This document shows positions 9,655 through 17,320 of a DNA stretch of 64,000 nt, one piece after another. The notes below the pieces were generated by a model. The model was not told the origin of the DNA and did no database searches. It worked only from the letters and a program-made list of their open reading frames with translations. The DNA lies in NCBI RefSeq assembly GCF_032102965.1, contig NZ_CP134880.1:2480001-2544000 (forward strand). Direction: 5' to 3'. The stretch comes from Demequina capsici (GTDB taxonomy: Bacteria > Actinomycetota > Actinomycetes > Actinomycetales > Demequinaceae). Position 1 is the stretch's first letter; the number at the start of each line of letters is the position of its first letter. A program made the translations under genes and the position numbers.

Positions 9655-11034
9655 TCAGAGACCGAGGTCCTCCAGCACGATCCCGCCGCCGATCCAACCG
9701 ATCGCCATGGTCACGAGGTTGGGTCCGCCGTCGGGGATCCTCGGCATCACGGACGCGTCGATCACCTTCACCCCCTCCACGCCGATCACGTTGAGGCGCC
9801 GGTCCACGGTGCGGCCGATCCCACAGGACGCGACCGGGTGGTTGTACGTCTCCACCCGCTCCCGCAACGACTCCTTGAGGTCGCCCTGCTTCCACCACGC
9901 GTCGTCCGGCACGGTCACGATGCCGGTCTCCGCCATGGCGTCGATGAGCTCCGCCGTCCGTGAGACGGCCACCGCCATCCGATCGAGGTCCGTCTGCTCC
10001 TTGAGGTGCGCGAGGCTGATGCGCGTACCGCCATCCGCCCCCTGGAACACGCGGCCACGGCTCTCGGGCTGCATCAGCGCCACGGACACGCTGTAGCTGT
10101 TCCTGGGCGCAGAGCGGTCGTACAGCCACGTGGAGAACGGGAACACCTGGAACTCGTCCGACGGGTCGTCGGCCACGCCCGCACGGAGCAGCGAGCCGCT
10201 CACGGGGCGCGCCATCACATCGTCCTCATCGCGCGCGAGCACATTCATCATGACCCACGGATGGTCCTGCAGACCCTCACCGATCTGCGGCGCGTCGATG
10301 CCGGAGCGCCACAGCACCTCCGGGCTTCCATAGGCCCCTGCCGACAGGATCACCAGGTCGGCGGGGATGATCTCCTCTCCCCCGTCCACCTCCACGCCGA
10401 CCGCGCGCCCATCCTCGATGACGATACGGTCGACCACGGTCGACGGACGCAAGGTCACCCTGTCCCGCACCAGCGGCGCGATCGCCGCGAGCGCACCCCA
10501 GCGGCCGCCGTCGACCCGGTTGGTGGGCCACGGTCCGTAGCCCTGGGTGCCGGGCGCGTTGTGGTCGGGGCACTCCTCGTAGCCGAGCACGCGGGACGCC
10601 TCGTAGAAGGAGAGGTCCAGCGGGCCCGGCTCGAGCCGCGTGATCCGGATCGGCCCCTCGTCGCCGTGGTACGGCTCTGCGCCGAACTGCTCGTCCGTCT
10701 CGAGCGCGCGCATCGCCGGCTGCAGGTCGTCCCACCGCCAGCCCTCGCCCCACGCCTCGAACCCTGCGGGCTGACCGCGCGAGCCTGCGGCGGCGTTGAC
10801 GCTCGAACCGCCGCCGAGCACGCGCCCGCGCACCAGGTGATGGCCGGAGTCCTCGTTCGTGTACTCCCAGTCATGCTCTGGGAAGGCGTGCTCGTGGAGG
10901 AACTCGTACGGCACCGGGTCGCCGGGATCGACGCCCGCCTCGAGGATGGTGACATCCGCGTGGTCCGCGAGGCGGTGGGCGGCGAGCAGCCCTCCGTTGC
11001 CGCCTCCGATGATGACGATGCGGGGCCTGGTCAT
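9655..11034 (-). CDS. GMC-family FAD-dependent alcohol oxidase/dehydrogenase
   Basis: Glucose-methanol-choline oxidoreductases oxidise primary alcohols to aldehydes, sometimes on to acids. The 459-residue protein opens with the dinucleotide-binding IVIIGGGNGGLLAAH, has the FAD-contacting GRVLGGGSSVNAA and the second GMC signature GAYGSPEVLWRSG. The C-terminal active-site histidine lies in NHPVASCGIG, followed by VIDASVMPRIP. Its ATG overlaps the stop of the preceding amidohydrolase gene by four bases (ATGA). As last gene of the aldehyde-dehydrogenase operon, it could supply the aldehyde used by that enzyme, for example by oxidising a 5-hydroxymethyl group. Substrate is inferred. Confidence 0.9.
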   Translation of the reverse strand: MTRPRIVIIGGGNGGLLAAHRLADHADVTILEAGVDPGDPVPYEFLHEHAFPEHDWEYTNEDSGHHLVRGRVLGGGSSVNAAAGSRGQPAGFEAWGEGWRWDDLQPAMRALETDEQFGAEPYHGDEGPIRITRLEPGPLDLSFYEASRVLGYEECPDHNAPGTQGYGPWPTNRVDGGRWGALAAIAPLVRDRVTLRPSTVVDRIVIEDGRAVGVEVDGGEEIIPADLVILSAGAYGSPEVLWRSGIDAPQIGEGLQDHPWVMMNVLARDEDDVMARPVSGSLLRAGVADDPSDEFQVFPFSTWLYDRSAPRNSYSVSVALMQPESRGRVFQGADGGTRISLAHLKEQTDLDRMAVAVSRTAELIDAMAETGIVTVPDDAWWKQGDLKESLRERVETYNHPVASCGIGRTVDRRLNVIGVEGVKVIDASVMPRIPDGGPNLVTMAIGWIGGGIVLEDLGL

Positions 11035-12059
11035 GCGTCCTCCTCCATGAGGCCGACGAGACGCGCGAAGTTGTCGCCCATCACGCCGTCGATCTTGTGC
11101 TGGGGAATCTCAGGAAGGCCGAGCGGCGCGGCCTCCTCGTTGACCGTGAGCAGCTTCTCGCGCAGCATCACGGGGTCGTACAGGAATCCCGGGAAGTCGG
11201 TGCCGAACATGATCTTCTCAAGCGGCACGAAGAACGGCTCCGCGCGGTGCAGGAACTGGAACAGGTCGCGGCGGGTCACCGTGGCGATGTGATAGCTGAT
11301 CTCCGTGTAGAAGTTCGGATGCTTCGTGAGCATGAACATCGCCTCGTCGATCCACGGGATGCCGCAGTGGGCCAGGATCACCTTGAGGTCGCGGAACTCC
11401 CTGCCGACGTCGTCGAGCATCGCGGGGCGCGCGTACTCCATCTTCGCGTCGATGCGGGTGGAGCCTGCCTGATGGACCATCACGGGGATCCCCAGGTCCC
11501 GGGCGGCCTCGAAGACGGGGAAGGCCAGCTCGCGGTCGGCCGGCGACCAATGCTGGTACATCGGGTAGAGCTTGACGCCCTTGAGGCCCAAGGTCTCGAC
11601 GGCGTACCCGAGCTCCTCCACGGCAACCTTGGGGCCGCGGAGCCTCGGGTTCACGGACGCGAACCCTATGAGCCTGTCCGGCTGCATCGCGACGCAGCCG
11701 GCGATGTACTCGTTGCAGCGCTCGGGCGACGGGTCCCCTCCGACGCCCGTGACGTCGAACACGTCGACGGTGCCCATCAGGCGGCCGTCCAGGTACTGAG
11801 GGCTGACCGCGAGGACCACCATCTTGTCGAAGCCCGGGTGGGCGGCGACCATCTCATCCGGTCCGATCACGCCGAAGCCGTCCTTGCCGTCCTGCGCCTC
11901 GATGTGCTCCCACTCCCCCGCGGTCGGCATGCGGTGGGTGGGCAGCTTGTCCTGCGAGCGGTAGATGCACAGCGATCCCTCCCGGCCGTAGCCGAGCGTG
12001 AACTCGGCGTCGGTGCCCATGGAGAGGATGTGGTTGTGCGCGTCGATCTGCATCGGCAC
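11031..12059 (-). CDS. Amidohydrolase-2 family (ACMSD/isoorotate-decarboxylase-like) protein
   Basis: The PF04909 fold contains non-oxidative decarboxylases of aromatic and pyrimidine carboxylates (ACMSD, gamma-resorcylate and isoorotate decarboxylases) and some hydrolases. The 342-residue protein has the metal pair IDAHNHIL (His8, His10), then MVHQAG, ILAHCG and IMFGTDFPGF, which supply the remaining ligands. The GTG at 12059 is chosen because AAGGAGG precedes it; an ATG two codons later is the alternative. It sits between tenA copy 2 and the GMC gene in a tightly packed operon. Decarboxylation of a pyrimidine-5-carboxylate would fit the context, but hydrolysis cannot be excluded. Confidence 0.87.
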   Translation of the reverse strand: MPMQIDAHNHILSMGTDAEFTLGYGREGSLCIYRSQDKLPTHRMPTAGEWEHIEAQDGKDGFGVIGPDEMVAAHPGFDKMVVLAVSPQYLDGRLMGTVDVFDVTGVGGDPSPERCNEYIAGCVAMQPDRLIGFASVNPRLRGPKVAVEELGYAVETLGLKGVKLYPMYQHWSPADRELAFPVFEAARDLGIPVMVHQAGSTRIDAKMEYARPAMLDDVGREFRDLKVILAHCGIPWIDEAMFMLTKHPNFYTEISYHIATVTRRDLFQFLHRAEPFFVPLEKIMFGTDFPGFLYDPVMLREKLLTVNEEAAPLGLPEIPQHKIDGVMGDNFARLVGLMEEDA

Positions 12060-12083
12060 GGTGAGCCTCCTTGTTGGTGCGGC

Positions 12084-12770
12084 TCAGGCCGCGACGTCGT
12101 CCCAGTGCTGCATGGCGAGCCCCTGATCCCAGAAGGACCTCTCGAGCCGGCACCCCATCAGGAAGATGTCGGCAAGCCGCGCACGGGCGTCGTCGTCCTG
12201 CGTCGCGAGCGCCGCGTCGAATGCCCCGCGCTGGCGGACGACGACCGCGTCGTACTCGTCGGAGGCGAAGAAGCGCAGCCATTCGGTGTACACGGGGTGC
12301 TCCGCGGCACCCCCGACCAGGCCTCTGGCGATCTCGCCGTAGCTCCACGCGCAGGGAAGGATCGCCGCGGCGATGTCGAGGCTCGTGCCGGTCGCGGCTG
12401 TCGACAGCAGCCACGAGGTGTACGCCAGCGTCGCGGGCGCCTTGACACCCTCGCCGGGCATCGCCGTGGGCGCAAGCTGCGAGATCGCGTCGAGCAGCCG
12501 ACGATTCTGCGGAAGCTCCGTCGCGACGATGTTCACGAGCGACTCGGTGTGCTCCGCCAGCTCCGCGCCGTCCGCGCTGCGTGCCGCCGCGAACGCGATG
12601 ACGCGGGCGTACTCGGGCAGGTACAGCAGGTTCTGCGAGACGTAGAAGCGGAAGCGCTCGGGCGGGAGCGTGGCGTCGGCGAGCGCGACCGGGAATCCGT
12701 GCGTCAGCAGCGCGGTCCACGCGACACCGGCGGCGTCACGCATCTCGTGGGACGAGCCGAGGCCCCGCAT
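12084..12770 (-). CDS. tenA: TenA-family protein (copy 2)
   Basis: Second thiaminase-II-type protein of the cluster, 228 residues and clearly diverged from copy 1. It retains the nucleophile position in ILPCAWSYGEIA and the glutamate in RLERSFWDQG, so it belongs to the Cys-containing TenA class and is probably active. Its ATG overlaps the stop of the monooxygenase gene (TGATG), so it is translated as part of the oxidative operon rather than with the transporter. This placement suggests a catabolic job, such as releasing HMP from an aminopyrimidine or cleaving thiamine itself, distinct from salvage. The exact substrate cannot be read from sequence. Confidence 0.86.
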   Translation of the reverse strand: MRGLGSSHEMRDAAGVAWTALLTHGFPVALADATLPPERFRFYVSQNLLYLPEYARVIAFAAARSADGAELAEHTESLVNIVATELPQNRRLLDAISQLAPTAMPGEGVKAPATLAYTSWLLSTAATGTSLDIAAAILPCAWSYGEIARGLVGGAAEHPVYTEWLRFFASDEYDAVVVRQRGAFDAALATQDDDARARLADIFLMGCRLERSFWDQGLAMQHWDDVAA

Positions 12771-14095
12771 CAGGCGGCCCCGTCCTGCGTCAGGTGCCCA
12801 CGCAAGGTCGATCCGGTGTACTCCGTGCGGAACACACCACGCTCCTGCAGCTCGGGGACCACGAGATCGACGAAGTCCTCGATGCCCTCAGGCATGGTGG
12901 AGGCGTTGACGTTGAAGCCATCCGCGGCGCCGCCCTGGAACCACGTCACCAGCTCGTCGGCGATCTGGGAGGGCGTGCCGACGGTCGTGAAGTGGCCGCC
13001 GCCCGCCGAGATCCTGGACAGCATCTCGCCGACCGTCACGAGCCGGCCGTCGGCCCCGCGCGACAGGGTCTGCATCATGACGTAGCGGCCCTTCGGCCCC
13101 GCGAACTCCTCGATCGACGGCAGCGCCGGCATCGTGTCGTCCGGCTTCAGGCGCGAGACGTCCATCCCGATGTAGGTGCCGAGCGTGTCGAGCTGCTTGG
13201 ACAGCTCCTTGAGCGAGTCGAGGTAGGCCTTCTTGTCCTTGGCCTCCGCCTCGGTGTCTCCCACGACGGTCACGACTCCTGGCAGGACGGCGATCGAGTC
13301 CGCTGCGCGGCCGTGGCCGAGCGTGCGGCGCTTGATGTCGGCGTAGTACTCCTGCGCGTCGTCGAGGGTGGAGCCGATGCCGTAGATCACCTCGGCGTAG
13401 CGGGCGGCCAGGTCGCGGCCCGCGGGCGACGCTCCCGCCTGGACGAGCACCGGGCGGCCCTGCGCGGACTCGGGCACGGACAGCGTTCCCTTGACCTTGT
13501 AGAAGTCGCCGTCGTGGTCGACGGTGCGGAATGCCGACTCGTCGAAGAAGGTGCCGGTCTCCTTGTCCATCACGACCGCGTCGCGCGGGTACGAGTCCCA
13601 CAGTGCGAACAGGACCTCGGCGAACTCCTTGGCGCGCGCGTACCGGCTCTCGGGGTCGGGAAGCGCATCCATGCCGTGCAGCAGCGCCTCGGGGTCGCTC
13701 TGCGAGGTGACGAGGTTCATCCCGACGCGGCCGCCGGAGATGAGGTTCGCGGACGCGACCAGGCGGGCGGCGTTCGCGGGATCGTTGAGCGTGCTCGACA
13801 CGGTGCCGATGAAACCGATCCGGTCGGTCTTCGCGGCCATGTAGGAGATGAGCGACATCGGCTCGAACACCGAGCCCATGGAGATGTCCGCGCGCCCCCA
13901 CATGGGCATCTGCGTGTCGGCGAGGAAGACCGCGTCGAAGAGCCCGCGCTCGCACACCCGCGCAAGGCTCACGAAGTAGTCGGGGTCGAAGGCCTCCGCC
14001 CGCTCCGTCGACGGGCGCCGCCACGCCGACGGGTGGTGCCCGTACATCCTCATGAACAGGTTGAGGTGCATCTGGCGGGTGGATGAGCCGGTCAT
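12770..14095 (-). CDS. FMNH2-dependent monooxygenase, NtaA/SnaA/DszA subfamily of luciferase-like proteins
   Basis: Two-component flavin monooxygenases of this group use FMNH2 from a partner reductase and O2 to attack C-N, C-S or ring carbons; relatives act on nitrilotriacetate, EDTA, pristinamycin and dibenzothiophene sulfone. The 441-residue protein has MHLNLFMRMYGHHPSAWRRP near the start, FDAVFLADTQ, ISGGRVGMNLVTS, PVLVQAGASPAGR and GFNVN, all typical. The ATG at 14095 has AAGGA upstream. The flavin reductase needed as partner is the next gene upstream. In the setting of a pyrimidine pathway it is the best candidate for ring oxygenation or opening; that is inferred by analogy to RutA, which is a different subfamily. 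Confidence 0.9.
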   Translation of the reverse strand: MTGSSTRQMHLNLFMRMYGHHPSAWRRPSTERAEAFDPDYFVSLARVCERGLFDAVFLADTQMPMWGRADISMGSVFEPMSLISYMAAKTDRIGFIGTVSSTLNDPANAARLVASANLISGGRVGMNLVTSQSDPEALLHGMDALPDPESRYARAKEFAEVLFALWDSYPRDAVVMDKETGTFFDESAFRTVDHDGDFYKVKGTLSVPESAQGRPVLVQAGASPAGRDLAARYAEVIYGIGSTLDDAQEYYADIKRRTLGHGRAADSIAVLPGVVTVVGDTEAEAKDKKAYLDSLKELSKQLDTLGTYIGMDVSRLKPDDTMPALPSIEEFAGPKGRYVMMQTLSRGADGRLVTVGEMLSRISAGGGHFTTVGTPSQIADELVTWFQGGAADGFNVNASTMPEGIEDFVDLVVPELQERGVFRTEYTGSTLRGHLTQDGAA

Positions 14096-14128
14096 GGGGA
14101 TGTCCTTCTCGATTCGGGGTTTGAAGTA

Positions 14129-14148
14129 TGCGCAACGTCTGTTGCGCA
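14129..14148. repeat. Inverted repeat between flavin reductase and monooxygenase genes
   Basis: TGCGCAAC (14129-14136) and GTTGCGCA (14141-14148) form a perfect 8-bp stem with a GTCT loop. It lies in the only sizeable gap (112 bp) inside the aldehyde dehydrogenase operon, 34 bp before the monooxygenase start. It could be an operator, an mRNA stabiliser or a weak attenuator; no T-run follows on the minus strand. Confidence 0.45.
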
Positions 14149-14207
14149 GGTGTTGATCAGTTGTTGCGGCGCGGTTTCACGCGAGGCACGGGAGCCGACG
14201 GCGCCCG

Positions 14208-14807
14208 TCACCCGGCCAGGCGTCGGAACTGCTTGGCGTGATAGACGAGCGGGTCCTGCTCCGGCAGGACGCTCAGCGCGTCGACCTTCAGCACGACCAG
14301 GGTGTGGTCCCCGACGGGCGTCTCCGTGACCACCGAGCACTCGAGCCACACGGGCGCGCCTGCGATGAACACCGCCCCCGAGCCGCTGGACACCGACGAC
14401 AGGTTCGCGAACTTGTCCTCCGCGCGCTTGGCGAGCTCAAGGCACACGCTCTCGTGGCCCGCGCCGAGCACCGAGACCCCGATCCGCGTCGCGGTCCGCA
14501 GGTGCGGCCACGTCGTCGACGTGTTCTGCACGCTGCACACGACGAGCGGAGGATCGAACGAGACGCCGACGGTGAAGGACGTCGCCGCGAGGCCCCGGCG
14601 CATGCCGTCGACCTCCGCGCACAGCGCCGCGACACCGGAAGGGAACGCACCGAAGGCGGCCTTCAGAGTGTCGGGCGTCGGGTCGCCAAGCCATGCGGAC
14701 GCCAGCACGCCGGGCGACGGCATCCCGTCGGGGCCGAGCAGCGGCTGCACGCCGGCCTGCTGGCCGCGATCGCTGCAGTGAGCCTCCTCCACGATCCGCA
14801 GCCTCAC
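14208..14807 (-). CDS. Flavin reductase (FMN) of a two-component monooxygenase
   Basis: NAD(P)H:flavin oxidoreductase of the flavin-reductase-like (HpaC/RutF) fold that supplies reduced FMN to the monooxygenase encoded next to it. Family marks in the 199-residue protein are LKAAFGAFPSGVAALCAEVDG, the flavin loop GLAATSFTVGVSFDPPLVVCSV compressed around SFTVGVS, and WLECSV followed by GDHTLVVLKVD. The GTG at 14807 overlaps the aldehyde dehydrogenase stop as GTGA, so coupled translation is likely; an ATG at 14723 would give a shorter protein that still contains the whole domain. It is the second gene of the operon. Confidence 0.88.
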   Translation of the reverse strand: MRLRIVEEAHCSDRGQQAGVQPLLGPDGMPSPGVLASAWLGDPTPDTLKAAFGAFPSGVAALCAEVDGMRRGLAATSFTVGVSFDPPLVVCSVQNTSTTWPHLRTATRIGVSVLGAGHESVCLELAKRAEDKFANLSSVSSGSGAVFIAGAPVWLECSVVTETPVGDHTLVVLKVDALSVLPEQDPLVYHAKQFRRLAG

Positions 14808-16303
14808 CCGAGGTCGACCCAGACGGTCTTGGTCTGCAGGTACGGCTCGAGGGCCTCACGACCCAGCTCCTTGCCGTACCCGCTCGCCTTGAACCCGCCG
14901 TAGGGGATCGCCACGTCGAACATGCCGTAGGTGTTGATCCAGACCACGCCTGCGTGGATCTGCGCGGCCACGCGGTGCGCGCGCTTGACGTCCGTGGTCC
15001 ACACTCCGGAGGCGAGCCCGAACTGCGTGTCGTTCGCGAGCGCGACCGCCTCCTCCTCGGTGTCGAACACGCCGACCATCCCGACAGGACCGAAGATCTC
15101 CTTGCGCATGATCTCCATGTCGGTGGTGACATCCGTGAACAAGGTGGGCTGCACGTAGTAGCCGTCGGCGAGCTCGGGCGCCTGGACGGTGCCTCCGCCG
15201 ACGACCGGGACGGCGCCCTGCGCGACGCCCGACGCGATGAGCGAGTTGACCCGGTCGCGCTGCTCCGCGCTGACCACGGGGCCCATGGTGGTGCCCTCCG
15301 CGAGCCCGTTCCCGAGCCTGATCGACGCGACCTTGCCGGCGAGACCTTCGACGAAGCGGTCGTAGACGTCCCGCTGCACGAAGACGCGGGCGCCCGCGAT
15401 GCAGCACTGGCCCTGGTTGAAGTAGACGGCGCCGAACGTCCCCTCGACCGCGGCGTCGAGGTCCGCGTCGGCGAAGACCAGGCTGGGCGACTTGCCGCCC
15501 AGCTCGAGCGAGAGCCGCTTCATGTTGCCCTTGGACGCCTCGAGGATCTTCTGGCCGGTGGCGTTCTCGCCGGTGAAGGTGATCTTGTCCACGTCCATGT
15601 GAGCCGACAGCGGCGCGCCTGCGCCGGGCCCGTCTCCGGTGACCACGTTGACGACGCCTGCCGGGAAGCCGATCTCGTGCATGAGCTCGACGAGCCTGAG
15701 GGCGGACAGCGGGGTCTGCTCGGCGGGCTTGAGCACCATGGTGCAGCCCGCTGCGAGCGCGGGCCCGAGCTTGTAGCCGCACATGAGGAGCGGGAAGTTC
15801 CAGGGGATGATCGCGCCGACGACGCCGACGGGCTCGCGGCGCGTGTAGACGTGCATGGCCATGCCGCTCGACGGCGCCATGGTGTCACCCTCGATCTTGG
15901 TCACCCAGCCCGCGTAGTACTTGAACAGCTGCGCGCACAGCGGCACATCGAGCCCGCCGGCCTCGCCGGTGGGCTTGCCGTTGTCGAGCGTCTCGAGCTG
16001 GCCGAACTCGTCGGCGCGACGCTCGAGCTCGTCCCCCAGCCGCCACAGCAGGTCGGCGCGCGCGGCGGGCGCCATCGCGTTCCACACGGGCAGCGCCGCG
16101 CGGGCGGCGGCGACGGCGTCATCGACGTCCGACGCGGTGCCCGCGGCCACGTGGGCGAGCAGCTCGCCGGTGGCCGGGTTGTGCACCGGGAAGGTGCCGC
16201 CGTCGGACGCGGGGACGCTGCGGCCGTCGATGAGGAGGCCGTGCTCCTTGGAGAGGAAGGCCGCCACCTCCGGCAGCAGAGGGGTGGGTGCGATGACGGT
16301 CAC
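14804..16303 (-). CDS. NAD(P)-dependent aldehyde dehydrogenase
   Basis: Oxidises an aldehyde to the carboxylate. The 499-residue protein has IPWNFPLLM, KPAEQTPLSAL, the glutamate general base in LELGGKSP, the catalytic cysteine in FNQGQCCIAG and EIFGPV, and ends with the typical ALEPYLQTKTVWVDLG segment, so it looks fully active. The GTG at 16303 is chosen for the AGGAGG upstream. It is the first gene of a six-gene operon and lies downstream of a promoter with two operator-like sites. With the GMC oxidoreductase of the same operon it could convert a hydroxymethyl group to a carboxylate; the aldehyde substrate itself is not known. Confidence 0.92.
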   Translation of the reverse strand: MTVIAPTPLLPEVAAFLSKEHGLLIDGRSVPASDGGTFPVHNPATGELLAHVAAGTASDVDDAVAAARAALPVWNAMAPAARADLLWRLGDELERRADEFGQLETLDNGKPTGEAGGLDVPLCAQLFKYYAGWVTKIEGDTMAPSSGMAMHVYTRREPVGVVGAIIPWNFPLLMCGYKLGPALAAGCTMVLKPAEQTPLSALRLVELMHEIGFPAGVVNVVTGDGPGAGAPLSAHMDVDKITFTGENATGQKILEASKGNMKRLSLELGGKSPSLVFADADLDAAVEGTFGAVYFNQGQCCIAGARVFVQRDVYDRFVEGLAGKVASIRLGNGLAEGTTMGPVVSAEQRDRVNSLIASGVAQGAVPVVGGGTVQAPELADGYYVQPTLFTDVTTDMEIMRKEIFGPVGMVGVFDTEEEAVALANDTQFGLASGVWTTDVKRAHRVAAQIHAGVVWINTYGMFDVAIPYGGFKASGYGKELGREALEPYLQTKTVWVDLG

Positions 16304-16322
16304 TGCGCCTCCTGGCGGTAGA

Positions 16323-16407
16323 TGAGATCTCATATGCAATAACCGCACTCTAGGCCGCCCGAAGGAGTGGTCCAAGACATATCAACAAGTCGTTACATGG
16401 ATTTAAC
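16323..16407 (-). promoter_or_regulatory. Promoter and two operator-like sites of the aldehyde dehydrogenase operon
   Basis: On the minus strand TTGGAC (16370-16375) and TAGAGT (16347-16352) are 17 bp apart. TATGAGATCTCA (16323-16334) follows the expected start point and contains the perfect palindrome ATGAGATCTCAT. GTTAAATCCATGTAAC (16392-16407) lies 16 bp upstream of the -35. The layout is the same as at 9557-9636, which makes a shared regulator likely. Confidence 0.62.
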
Positions 16408-16448
16408 GCGAGCACCCCGGGCGCGATGTCAGGCGGCACACCCGGGTG

Positions 16449-16462
16449 ATATTCCATATTCC
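16449..16462 (+). repeat. Tandem ATATTCC repeat upstream of the GntR gene
   Basis: ATATTCC occurs twice head to tail (16449-16455 and 16456-16462), an AT-rich island in GC-rich DNA about 65 bp before the GntR start. It may include the -10 region and an autoregulatory site of the GntR gene. No second copy of the AGATCT motif is present on this side of the divergent region. Confidence 0.35.
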
Positions 16463-16528
16463 ATAGAGCAGGAGTAGCGTCACCCCCGTGACAGGACGCA
16501 CCCACGCCGCTTCAGGGGGAGGAACCAG

Positions 16529-17209
16529 GTGACCACGACCTTCGACACCGTCGAGCCGCTGCAGGTCAAGGAGATCGTCTACCGCAAGCTGCGCGACGCG
16601 CTCGTGGAGCACGAGTTCCCGCCCGGCACCTCCCTTCGCGAGGTGACGCTCTCCGCTCGCTACGGCGTGAGCAAGACCCCGATCCGCGAGGCGCTCGTCC
16701 GGCTCGAGCACGACGGCCTCGTGGAGGTGGCGCCATACCGCGGCGCCCGCGCCCGGGTGTACTCGGTCGCGGACGCGCGGGAGCTGTTCGCCGCGCGCGG
16801 CATCCTCGAACGCGAATGCGTCCGCCTGGTCGCCGCCGCAGGCGACGGCCACCTCAGCCGCCTTCGCGCCAACATCGACGCGACCCGCGAGGCGCTGGAG
16901 TCGAGCGACCTCGCAGCGGCCGCGGTGGGGCTCGACGAGTTCGACGACATCATGTTCGCGGCGCTCGACAACCGCATGCTCGGCGAGCTGATCGACCGGC
17001 TGTCGCTCCACCTGCGACGTCTGGGCAAGATGGGCGCCGGCCAGCGCCGCTTCGAGGAGTCGCTCGCGCAGCACACTGCGATCGTCGGCGCCCTCGAGGC
17101 GGGCCGTACGGACGAGGCGATCGCGGTGCTGGACTCCCACCTGGCGAGCGTGCTCGAGGTGCAGATCGCCGAGCTGTCGGCGGCGTCAGGCGAGGACCCG
17201 TCCGCCTGA
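16529..17209 (+). CDS. GntR-family transcriptional regulator, FadR/FCD subgroup
   Basis: DNA-binding regulator that responds to a small carboxylate-type ligand. The N-terminal winged helix (about residues 10-75) has REVTLSARYGVSKTPIREAL and LEHDGLVEVAPYRGARV-like wing residues. The C-terminal helical FCD domain keeps two metal-ligand histidines (QHTAIVGAL and LDSHLASV) but has Asp where the usual His stands in the DxFH motif (LDEFDD). The 226-residue product starts with GTG at 16529 after GGAGGAACCAG. It is transcribed divergently from the aldehyde dehydrogenase operon and lies between two gene blocks sharing promoter motifs, so it is the obvious candidate regulator of the cluster. Confidence 0.9.
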   Translation: MTTTFDTVEPLQVKEIVYRKLRDALVEHEFPPGTSLREVTLSARYGVSKTPIREALVRLEHDGLVEVAPYRGARARVYSVADARELFAARGILERECVRLVAAAGDGHLSRLRANIDATREALESSDLAAAAVGLDEFDDIMFAALDNRMLGELIDRLSLHLRRLGKMGAGQRRFEESLAQHTAIVGALEAGRTDEAIAVLDSHLASVLEVQIAELSAASGEDPSA

Positions 17210-17220
17210 CGCGCACAGAC

Positions 17221-17289
17221 GTTACACAGAGTTAACAGCCCCGTCGCCGGAATCGTCTTGACGTCGCTCGCTCGGTATATAAGATCTCA
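17221..17289 (+). promoter_or_regulatory. Promoter and two operator-like sites of the M20-amidase operon
   Basis: GTTACACAGAGTTAAC (17221-17236) lies 21 bp upstream of TTGACG (17258-17263). The best -10 is TAAGAT (17280-17285) at 16 bp, and it is embedded in TATAAGATCTCA (17278-17289). The same two motifs, in the same order, precede the operons starting at 9512 and 16303 on the other strand. Here the AGATCT site overlaps the -10 rather than following it. Confidence 0.6.
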
Positions 17290-17320
17290 TGTACCAGATC
17301 GAAGTCCGAGAGGATGGAAC

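Noticed and set aside
9505..9655. TPP riboswitch ahead of the transporter operon
   Set aside because: Expected for thiamine salvage genes, but the leader is only about 60 nt and lacks the CUGAGA core and paired stems of a THI-box. The same holds for the leaders at 16.3 and 17.3 kb.
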